Shown here piece after piece: positions 48,201 to 60,200 of a stretch of DNA of 64,000 bases. Below the pieces are notes generated by a model. The model saw only the letters and a list, made by a program, of their open reading frames with translations, was not told the DNA's origin and searched no databases. The translations under genes and the position numbers were made by a program. This DNA is from Reticulitermes speratus (taxonomy: Eukaryota; Arthropoda; Insecta; Blattodea; Rhinotermitidae). The DNA lies in assembly GCA_021186555.1 (NCBI GenBank), contig JAJKFL010000039.1, forward strand, positions 35,444,733-35,508,732, given 5' to 3'. The stretch's first letter is position 1; each line of letters begins with the position of its first letter.

Positions 48201-51200
48201 CCCAAGGGAAAAGAGCCCCCAGTACTCACATAACACAAATCTGGGGTCATGAACCCCACAACCGACTACAGTATCCTGGCCTGATGATATACTACGCAAC
48301 ACAGATAGCACATGCTAAGAATTAAGATAATTTCGGACGGAAGTTTGGTTGTTGCAGAATGAGGAGAAAACTAAGCTCTGCAAAACTAACAGATTGGTTC
48401 CAGGCTTCCATACCAATCAGTCACTTTACAGGAGTTATCAGTGACAGGGTTATTGTTTAAACTGACACATTATGTAATCTAGCTAACAGGTAGTCAAAAT
48501 TTTCAACACACCTCTTACTGTATGAGAGAGTAACACTTTTAATTCTAGAGAGTTCTGATAATGGTATATAAATACAAAAGTAAAGCAGAACTTCATGTTA
48601 TATGCATAAGCATAATGTGGCTAATAACCCGGGGGGGGGGGGGGGGGACATAATCGACCATGGGTATTACAAACTTAATTTACAAAGGAGTGAAGTTAGA
48701 AAGATGGGGGGGATTGGTTTGAAACCAATCCTTCATATACATACACCCCTCTACCCCGAATCTTTTTATTTGCTCCTCAAACTCTGTAGCGCCAAAAGAA
48801 AAAAAAAAACTATTCTCAGGTAGGAAAAATATTGGAGCGGCATTTGTCCCCACCTTGCTCCTCCCCCCAGTTATGCCTACGGTTATACATACACCAATAA
48901 CGACACTGTATCATTGAAGTATTTCCATTGCACTGCCATATCCTTGTTATGGAAATCTCAACTGTGAATGAAATACAGTAGAACCCAGATAAGAAGTCCC
49001 TGCATAAGAAGTTTTCCCCTGTAAGAAGCCTGATTTTTAAAGTCCCAAAATCCTATTGCTTTTAATAAGGTAAAGGTAAAGTAAAGGTAAAGTAATCCCA
49101 TTACAGGCCTTGACAGGCCCTTAGGGATCCAGGAGGATGAGGCTCCCAGATTTTTCAGACAATCGGTACATGAAGGTGGTAAGGTTGTCAGTCCTACGCA
49201 CCGGCCGCCTTTACCCCCCCAGGAAAGATTCCTGGTACTCATTTCAGTTAGAGGCTGAGTTGACCCCAGGGCCATAGTGCGACCAGAACGATTATGTCAA
49301 TGAAAAATTCCAGTGACACCATCGGGAATTGAACCCGCGACGTTCCGGTTTGTAGCGTAGTGCCTCAACCAACTGCGCCACCGCGTGCCCCTGCTTTTAA
49401 TAAGCTTCCCTCTTAATAAGTCTTCCCGCTTAAGGAGTCCCTAATCCTCTGGTCCCTTGAAAGACTTCTTAACAGGGTTCTACTGTATCTGGTGTTCTGC
49501 AAAACCTTACCTTGAGGAGGAATGTTAGCAAAGTGTTGGTGTACATGGCCATTAGGTTCTTGAATACAGTGATCAATGCAGTCAGTAAGGTCCTCAAATT
49601 GCCAATCACAGTTGTCCCAACAACATTCATACACCAGATTATCAACGCCCTGCTCTTGAGAACAATTACTGAGATTCATAGAAGGTTTAGCCAATGAAGA
49701 AATCACAGTGTTTGGGCTTGCTGATGCTATTGCTGCTGCTTCTTCTTGAGCAAATTTGGCTGCACTTTCTTCATTCACCTTGGCTGCCTTCTCCTCCCAG
49801 CACTGCTTTTCCTGTGCTGGCAGGTTGCGCCACTGCCAGCATTAACACATGTTTTTTAATTTTTTCATCCTATTATATAGTTCTGCAACCTGTTATGTTT
49901 AACCCTTTGGTGGTGAAACTAAATTCCTGGCTTTAATGTCCAAAGACCAGCATTTAAATTAGAGGGTGTAATTTTTCATGTATACACTTAGAAAAAAAAA
50001 ACACATCTCCTACAGTTTTCCAATGGAATAAATTTATCAGTCTGTATATGAATCACGTGACCCCTCAGCATGGGGCCAAAAGGGGTGGCAGAGTAGGGAG
50101 GCAATGTAAGTGACCAAACAAATCTCTTTTTCATTCACATGGACACAACAGACCAATACAGGGGTGTTTATTTCCCACTAGGGCTGTACAAGAACATCCC
50201 ATAATTGGCACATTCTTGGCGACTCATTATGGCATTCAGAGTTTTCAGCAGTGCACTGTTTGTTGACTAAAGCTGGCGTTCAGCACCAAAAGGTTAAGGG
50301 CATACTGATATCAATGACTGCTGGCACCTCCCTTCAATTTCCAGAAACATAAACCCAATAGAGCTTATTAAGAGTAAACACATGCAATAACAGGATTAAG
50401 CTCAAAGTAAACATCAGACCTGTTTGTTACTTCTGAATTATCACTTTGTATCACCCACTTGCACACTAAAAATATCTGCATTTAGGCCCCCACATACATG
50501 TATGAGGTTCATACAATTCTCAGATTAAACAATTACATCCCTAAAAAGCAATGACTAAATAAATGGTCTTTTGTAATGCACATGAACTGTTGTCTTCTGC
50601 ATGGTACAGGCTGAGTTCTTAAGTATCATTTACACAGACTTCAGAGGGTTAAAAAGACGGACTACATTTCCACAGTACTTTACAATTTCTGGGGTCTGTC
50701 AGAATGGATGAAATAATCAATTTCTATTTGTGACATAAATACAAAACATATATTACAGACATGCTAGCACCAAATACTACTCATATTCAGCAGGTTGGTA
50801 ACTGTTATAAAATACAAGAAAAAATGGGAAATATTTAAATTATTCTACCAAACTGTCAAACTGCTTAGATCATCATAATTATGTAAGGCAATCTGGAAAA
50901 CTTTACAGAAGAAAACCGAAAGTAAAGAGGACTTAAATGACAGCACTATGCATATATTTTGCTAATATGAATTTTGCACATAAAATGACTGCTTTCATGA
51001 ATACTGCCACAATATATATACAACAAGACGCAGAAATTTCTGCATCATTATGTCAAAAAAATTATTTGTGAATATATCAGAAACATTTAAAACAATTCAG
51101 TACAACTTTTTGGTCTATCAGCAACGCCAGGTGATTAAACAGTGAGTAAACAAACGTTTTGAGAGCCATCTCTGTTCTTGTCACCAGGAACTGATGGCGA

Positions 51201-54200
51201 GAACTGAGATGGTTCTCAAAATGTTGGTTCACTTGCTGCTCAACCACCTTACACGGCTGCTAACCCGAAAAAGTTTAACTGAATTTAGTCGCCATGCAAA
51301 CTTCAGATTCTGTACCATTTAAAACAGCTGACATAAACTGTGGGCTTGTCATTAAGAGCCTTTCACTTTGTACTTAAAAACTGCAACACATATTTAGTTT
51401 GTCTTAAAAGTACACGTGTGTGTGTGTGCATGCACACTCGCCCTCCCTCCCCCCTCCTGCCCTCAAAATGTCTGAACTAGAGATGAGTTGACATGATTCC
51501 ATGAACTCCAGCAGCCATACTTTGAAAAATAATTCAACATTCAGCAAATTAGATTTAAAGAGCAGGCAATCAGAACTCATGACTGAAGGAGGTAGCCACA
51601 ACTTGTAAGTGGAGGCATAAAACTATGCTAGCAGAGTACACGAATCATAATTCTTGATCTTCCTTTACTGACGCTCTGAGTCAGTCACTCACTTACTCAC
51701 TCACTCACTCACTCACTCACTCACTCCTTCACTAGCCATTTCCACAATGGCATGTGTAATACCTAGGCAAAAAGGCAAAGCAATACAATAATTTCACTTG
51801 ATACAGTTTACTAAAATGAACTGCTCATTTGACTTAATTTATTAGATTCCCCAACTTGAGACATTAATTTAAATGGAGATTCAAGTCAATAATTGTTCGA
51901 TGACACAATCACCTACATCAAGTGACTCAATTGCCAAAGTTACTCCGTACCTCATTTCCAACAATACGGCTGATTTCTCCAAAGCTGGAATCTGGATGAT
52001 TGGCCGCCACAGATCGGCGTACATCGCTTGAATACAGAATGTAGCCTGTCACCAACTTCTTACCCGGTGTTTTCTATGCGTAACAAAACAAACTCAGTAC
52101 AATCCATTACTTAAAAAACCTACAAGTACTGCTTTCCCTCAACACAGATTATGGACAAACATTATGTTTTGTTAAAACATAAATACCTTTCCTCTATTAC
52201 ACTACACGCACAAACTTCATATCCTTGTTCATTTTTAACCTACTTTCTATCATTAAGACAAAAAGTAGACCTATGCAAAAGGTATCATATCTGTGTGTCT
52301 AAAACTCAAGTTTTGAAACAGCTGACAAATTTTCACGAAACTTTGTGAGAAACATGATGCCTCTGAGGGCCTCTTCAATGACATATGTCTTTTCCAACAA
52401 TGTTCAATAACAACTGTGGGATAGGAATGACATAAGCATTATTTATTTTAGGGTCCTAAAGTGATATGCTATAACAGACTGTCTACAAATATTCAACTTT
52501 GTTACTTCTTTGTAGAATCACAAACACAAATATGGCAGTGATACAAATCTTTGAGGTTACACCCATCAAATTTAACATAGGCCTGTAAGAAAACGTGACT
52601 TACATAAAAAGTTCAAGAAAATAACATAACAATAACTCACAAGGCTGCAGGTGTACCAGGAATTGTTATTAGCACATTAACACTACAAAGACTACATATT
52701 ACATTACATCACTAAACCTCAAATACACATTTATTATTTGTTCCCGCTTTGTGCCCTCCACATTTTGCAGTTACTACACACTACCAGTGACCCACTTTCA
52801 CTAACACACATACAATCCTTAACACCACTGGGATGCGAGCTTATGACAAGACCCTTCTGTGTCACGACCACTGTGCATCAAAAATCAAGCTCCAGAAGTC
52901 CCAAACCAGAAATTATGTACTTGTACAGCTGCTGCTGTAATTTTAAGAACTTGATTTTTGCTGCACAAAGTGCATATCCCACCACCATGGTGGTCAGAAG
53001 CCAGACACACTGTTTACAGCAGTACAGATGTGCTGATCTTTCCACTGCAGGGTAGTTCTCTGCCACTGTGACAAAACATGAGAGACAATGAAATATAAAA
53101 TATCAATATACGATCGTTGTGTAGCCCTGTGAATTTTTTTTTTTTTTTATTCTCAACACACAAATCTTACATCCATGCTTCTTTATGCCCCTTTTCACTC
53201 TATTTGGTTGCGCTGTGGATCTATGACCATCCTTTCCAATTGACATACTGCACACCACCACCACTCCAACAACAAGCAGTTACTGATTACAATAATAGTG
53301 CATATGATTCCAGTAGCCATGTGGTCTAAGGCATAAGGTCTGTGGCCGCTTGACTGCTGGGATTGTGGTTTCAGATCACACTGAGGACATGGACGTTCAT
53401 CCCTTGTGTTTGTGTTATGTAGGTAGCAGCCTCTGCGATGGGCTGATCATTCGTTCAGAGGAGTCCTACCAGGTGTGTGTGTGTCTAATTATGTGATTTA
53501 GAAACCTCAAAATGAGGTGGCCTAGGCCCAATTTGGACTGCAGCACAAAAAAAAAGTATATAAACAGCTTCCAATGTCATGAATTTGATCCAACTGACTG
53601 TGTAATATTTCAGTCTTCCTACAGCTGTGCTGCTTACTGCCTTCGAAACTGTAAAGAGTGCCTGTTCGGTATCTGTAATATTACTTCCTTAAGTTGTCCG
53701 TTATACATCAGTTTGCATCTTTCACCCAGCAGTGCTAGCAAAGGACAAAAAGTGTCTTTTTATTAAACTGTCCTAGGAGGAAGCTGAAAAAACTGTTACT
53801 TTGTGGCATCAGTCACAGTCTGCCCCCCCCCCAAAAAAAAAATTATACTTCAGTGCCACCTTAAGTACTGGATAAAACTGAAAAACTATTTCTTACTACC
53901 CACTTGTCACATAAAAAATAACCGAATTGTTGACAAAAAATAACGAACAGGACACCTAAAAATAAATATAACTGCTTATATTCATAACTGCATTCTGAGA
54001 ATGGAACTGGAGTTTCCATATCTCACACAGGAAAATCACGAAAGCCATCTGGTTTAGACTTTATGGTCATCACACACTGTCCTCTCCAAAAACCATACCT
54101 TACAAAAGCAAATGTGTTTGTTCATAACTGGGAAGCAGTTTTGAGGCAGAGCACCCAGAGACAAAGCGGTCCAGGAGAACTCTGGGGTTTTGTAATTTAA

Positions 54201-57200
54201 TATTTATTAACACACAAGACAGAGAACACTGCAGATAGGGAAAGTTGACCTTTTAAAAACCTGCATTTGCATATGCAAATGCATGTAGGAAAAACACCCC
54301 TAAAATTCATTTTATATACAGGCAATAAGGGAATGTACTGCATTTTTAAGACATGCTACATAATCTCTTGTTTTATTTTCCAAAAAATGCCATTTACTTC
54401 ATTATCTTTCTCTGTTCAAATGATACTTTTCCATACACCAAGCACTAAAGTTTAAATACCCACCCTGGTGTGATAAAGGTTAATCATATGAAGTTTGGCA
54501 CATGGATCAGTCAATTGAAACTCTGTCACAGGTTTTAGTGTAAAGAACAGAAGCCAAAAATGAAAATGTGGCACATGTGTATGATTATTATGAATCAGTA
54601 CTACTCAACATGTGCTCCATCCAAAACCCTGCATGTGTCAGGACAATATCTGAGTTCAGTTCACATCCTGCTCAGCAATGCAGGTGTCACTGCCGTTGCT
54701 ACGATTCTACACTGAAATTCCTGCAAGCTGCGAACTGCTTCAGCATGAACAATGAGCTTTATAGAATCTGACACTCCTGATTATATTACTGCAAACTGAA
54801 ATACAAGTAATGGCTGTACAGGAAAAGAGACAAATGGAATAATATGGATGACAGAGATTTGGAAGCTTTGAGCGATTAAGACAGGATTCAAGAGAGACAG
54901 AGGCCCCCTACCTTCTCTGCACTCATAATAATAATTCTTGGCTCAGCAGCCCTGTATGGGCCTGGGCCTCCTCTTGCCTCCTCTTGTCGAGGTTACTAAG
55001 TCATGCGCATTCATGGCAGCTGGTGACCGGCCAGCTAGCCGCGCTTAGTGTTCTATCGATCCTGATGTGCACGCCAGAGCCATCTGGCAGGCAGTCAGGA
55101 GACTTGGATGAGAAATGGAGGCAATTTGGCTTACGCAACATTTTTATTCATGCCCGTAAGGTTCTTTTACATGCCGTAAATCTACGACATGGGACCGACG
55201 GCTTTACTTCCCCTCCGAAGGAAGTGGTGCTACGGATTTTTATCATCCTTAAAAATCCATCGACCTCGGTCGGGATCGAACCCGCGAACCTTGGGTCCAG
55301 TGGCGAGCACGCTAACCACTAGTCCACCGAGGTCGACTCTCTGCACTCATAGTTTTTCTTAAAGACTCCTTTGCAGGTGATGTGGCATGCCTCTATACCA
55401 TGAATTCCATCCTCATGTCCAGGCTACAGTTATGCACCTACATCCCATCACTGGTGATGACACACAACAAAAAGTCATCACCTTCAGCTTTGTAACACTG
55501 CAGTTTGGTCAGTGAGGTGGCCATTCTGTCAAGCTTCAACAGAACCAACAGGTTGGACAGTTGTTTTGGCACCCATCTGCTGAACACTTTGTGACAGCTG
55601 AGGCGTTCATAAACAATTTCACAAACAATGCAGTGTGAAAGGTTAAGCGCCAGTTCTTAACTGCTTCCATGATACATAACTGTCTGCCCGCATCATTTCA
55701 TCTATGCCAGTGACAAACATGTTGTTGGAAGATCACGTCAGTCCCTGCCCATGACACATGCGACCACTTGCAACGCCACGGCACCATTTCTGCACTTGCT
55801 GGATTTGCATCATATCTGCACCACACACAGCCACAATCTGTCTGTGTTCTGGGTTTTGTGCCCACACGAGGATAACAGCATACACCTCCTTCCTCGTCCA
55901 CCAGTTCAGTATGGTCACCATTCTCCAACTGACACTGCACTGACACTGTGTTTCTTGCACTGGTGAGAATATCTGCTGCCTACCAGTGGTACCATGTACC
56001 AACATATGACAGAGTAACAGCTTGCTGCAGTAATTTGTTTCACAGGAATATACGGGAACTTACATTCTGACAAACCCTCATACAACAGATGAAGCCACTA
56101 TATGCACATTAGCACTGTATTATTCTCACAACAATCTGGATTCAGGAAAACTGAAAATGTGTGCATTCAAGCTAACAGAAAATGTAGTACAAGCTTTAAG
56201 GAGGGCGGAGGTTGTTCAAGTGCATGCCATGAAGGCATACAAGGGCAGAGGAGATACAGCTCCAATCTCAGCAGTAGATGGAGGTGTGTGGTCAGCCTCA
56301 TACCCTGGCCACTTTATACCCCGAGGAAAAGAGCCAGAAGTAGCCAAGTGCTGGTAGAAATCAAGGGAAGTGGTAGGAAGCGTCAGAAGGAATGACAGGG
56401 AGGCAGGCCTCTGATAAGGTCTGATCATGGTATATCCTCGGAGAAATAGTTTCTACATTCCTTCAAGGAGCAGTTAAGAGGCTTCCATGACTTTCTGCAG
56501 AAATATCATCCTTCCTTTTTTTTTTTTTTTTTTTTTCTAAAACAACCAACTAATGCACATTAAATGTCACTATTTATTTTAGTTGACACTACCCCTACAT
56601 ATGTTTCGGTCCTTATTGGATCATCATCAGGGGGACTTTCTATCAAACTACACCTTTTCACACATCCACAAGTTCATGTGCTGTCGTTTTGCAGTCACGC
56701 TACTATTGTCCCTGTTACACTATGCAACCTCTAGGAAAAGGTTATGTTAAAATTGTAAAAACTGAGATACTGTATAAAATTCTAGAAAGCTGAAAGGTTA
56801 AAAAGTTAAAAGTTTTGTGTCTATATTCACTTTGTTTTTAACATCCGTCGTCGTACCAGCTACGCACTTTATTAACTTGATGTTACGTAGAGTCATGGTA
56901 CTTGGATATGGAGGTCATTTTTGAATTACTCTGTTTTGTACTGTTGTTGGTGTGTTGCGTGTTCGTGTTTATTGGACGTCTAGTGGAGTGTAGAGTGAAA
57001 ATGCATGGTGATGATAATATAAAATCATCCTTCCTGTTGAAGCTGATGGGATGCAGCTCAATCTCCATTGCTCCTGGGTAATACAGTCCATGTATTGGGA
57101 TTTGGTAGACAGCATGTCACTGTTCTCAAATTGGATGCAACGTCCCACATTTATGTTGTGCACAAACAAGCTTGTGGCCCTTCTTGACCTGACCCACATA

Positions 57201-60200
57201 TCCATATCACATCACCAAAAGCTTTGTCACAAGGTGTGTGCTCAGCTCTGATGGCACGTGCAAAATTCCCTGTCCATGCATCAATGCAGGTTGGATATTT
57301 TCATCTCTCCCTCCTCTCTAATGCACCATCTGAAACCCCGTCTCACACATCCAACCCCAACAATGTCACCCTTAGTTCAACAAACTTTTTCTTCCTGACA
57401 ACAATTTTCTATGACATCCTGTTTCTTCAGATTTCACATTCTCACAGCAGTGCTGATGAAGATTCAAGTCTTCAGGGATGTTCTGCCATGTCAACAGGTA
57501 AACACAGTAAAAGCAATCCCATTACAGGCCTAGACAGGCCCTTAGGGTCCCAGGAGGTTGAGACTCCCAGATTTCTAGACAATCAGCACATGAAGATGAT
57601 AAGGTTCTCAGCCCTACGCACCGGCCGCCTTTACCACCCAGGAAATACTCCTGGTACTCATTTCTGTTAGAGGCTGAGTCGACCCCAGGGCTATAGTGCG
57701 ACCGGAAGGATTATGTCAATGAAAAGCTCCAATGACACCATCAGGAATCGAACCCGCGACTTTCCGGCTTGTAGTGCAATGCCTCAACCAACTGCGCTAC
57801 CACGTACCCCAGGTACATACAGTAAAACCCCAATTTTATGTTCCCACATTTTGTCTTTTCCACAATTTTATGCACTTTTTGTATGGTCCCTGCCCATAAG
57901 AACAATGTTTCCCTGGTTTTACACTTAACCAGATTTCATGCCATTTTTAAAATCAGGGGTTTACCATAGTTACGGAGCATAGGTTGTCCATCTTCAGGGT
58001 CAACAGTCCAAGAATTCTTCTTTTAGGTCTGCTTGCATCATGTTTTATTTCAACAACTGTGTTCTATCTGCTGAAAGTCCAATATACGGTTGTTCATCAT
58101 TTACAAGTTCAGTGTAAGGATTTTTAATATTTATTGTTTAAATTCACCGTCATCACTTCTCCCCACTTAAATGTCCCAAATCTTGAGGGTGCCTGATTGG
58201 ACAATATTTACTGACAGTTGATTCACAACCTGCTGGCTCTTACACAACAATTAATTACTCCAACACGTTTCACAACACAAAAGAGACGGCAACAGAACAG
58301 AACTATGCTTGCTAAGTGTTAACTCTGAGGTTAAGCCAAAGCATCATCACTTCACTGCACATTTGAAGAAAAAAAAAAATTAAAGTATGACAAACTGGAA
58401 CAAGAAGTTAGACAGGGAAAGTTAAACACACACACTGATACAATCAGGTATTAGGTGGGTAAAATAAAAAGTTGTGTGGCATCTGTTACATGCTTCTTTG
58501 GCAGGAAGTCCTTTTATATGGAGAACATTTTAAAAGGAAAACATACATAGGCCTAAATCACAAGGAAAAGTTATCGGAAAAAATTATTTAATGCTTATGA
58601 TGGGAGTAGGTATCAAGTGGTGGCATCTTTAATAAGTTTCACCATATATAAGAGTGATACAAGTCACACAAGTGATGCAGCTGATGCTGGACCTAACGTA
58701 AGTATGTGAAAGCAAGTGCATTATTAAGAAACACTGGCAACATTTAACACAGACCACATAAGAATCCAAATTATAAGTCAGATGGGCAACAGTTAACAAA
58801 CAAAGAAATGAATCATACAAAGAGGAGAAGAATGTGATATACAAACAGGCCTACGTTGCATGAAATCAAACATGACTGGCAAAACATGAGAAGCATCTTG
58901 TAAAGGAACAGTAAAGGGATACGACACTATGAAGAACAAGTGAAGAGCCTATAAATGTTTTCTCGATATAAGAAGATTTCACAAAATGCCTCCTCAAATG
59001 AATCGAAGTTCATTTTTTAAGCACATGCACAGTAATTTATAGGGTTCCTTTTTAAATAAAAAAGCAATTATTTCCAACATGCATTTTTTAGTCACACACA
59101 ACATCACTGAAGTAACATAAAACAAAAATAAGCAAAATGGAAGAATGTACTGGAGCACTGACCTTCTTGGAAGAGACAGGTGTGGTGACGGCAATGGGAG
59201 GAGCTGTATCCCCTGAACAACGGAGGGTGGACCTCCATCCAGGGAGTCCTCCAGCTGCAGCATATCAGGCTCCATCTTTGGCAAAAGTGGCGATGGGGCC
59301 TGGAATATAACACAGGCAGAACCTGTAACAGCAACAGGTGCAGCAGTATCCCCTGAACCAACAGAGGGTGGCCTTCCATCCAGCGAATCCTCCATTTGCA
59401 GCATGTCAGGCTTCATCCTGGGCAACAGTGCTGATGGGGCCTGGAATATAACACGGGCTGTAGCAGGCCTTACCACCAAATTGTACGAGCCCCAACATGA
59501 ACTACACACTACACTAATACTCTGTTTAATGCTGACAAATAACAGCACTACTTGAATCATATCACCTTATGCCTTTTTAGTATACAACTCATGGTGATGC
59601 ATTTCTATAACACAGTTTATTACCTACTTTCAAAATATTATGGTCTAGTGGGTTACTGGAACAATATTACAGACACTAAACATGATTTTACAGTACAAAT
59701 ACAATGACCAAATGTAGTTATAATTATTTCCTTTTAAAAACTATACACATATTTTCCAAACAAGAGTTACAAATATTAAGACAAGGCCAATTATGGCTTA
59801 TCCTCCAAGGAATTGTCAGCCTTCTTCTTTAAGAAGGCATGAAAAGATGATGGCCTTATCTTGCTTTTTCTCATTTTTAGTTGCTTCTTCTCCTCTGCAG
59901 GACATCACATCAAGAGCATCTATCTTGACTGTAGTGCCATGTTCAAAATTCAGATAATTTACATTACAAGATCCGTGGCATCATCGGCCTTATTGACAAA
60001 CTCTGTAAACCTGTCAAACTTACGGTTCTATCCTGAATAAGACCCGTGGCTTTGTTTAAGAAACAAAATGCTGAGACCACACAAAAAACACATTTTGCTG
60101 AATGGGTGAACGGTTTCATTTCTTACCGCATAACCATTTGCCTTGTCAGGATATAATGCTCTTTGCATTACATCAACATCATCAGCAAAGTCAAAATCTT

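Noticed and set aside
55265..55336. tRNA gene on the minus strand
   Set aside because: It folds tRNA-like and has A and B boxes, but it is the head of a 410-bp SINE bracketed by a 14-bp TSD.
58994..59560. A single 188-codon gene on the minus strand
   Set aside because: It is the open frame running through duplicated polybromo exon 4 and into introns on both sides.
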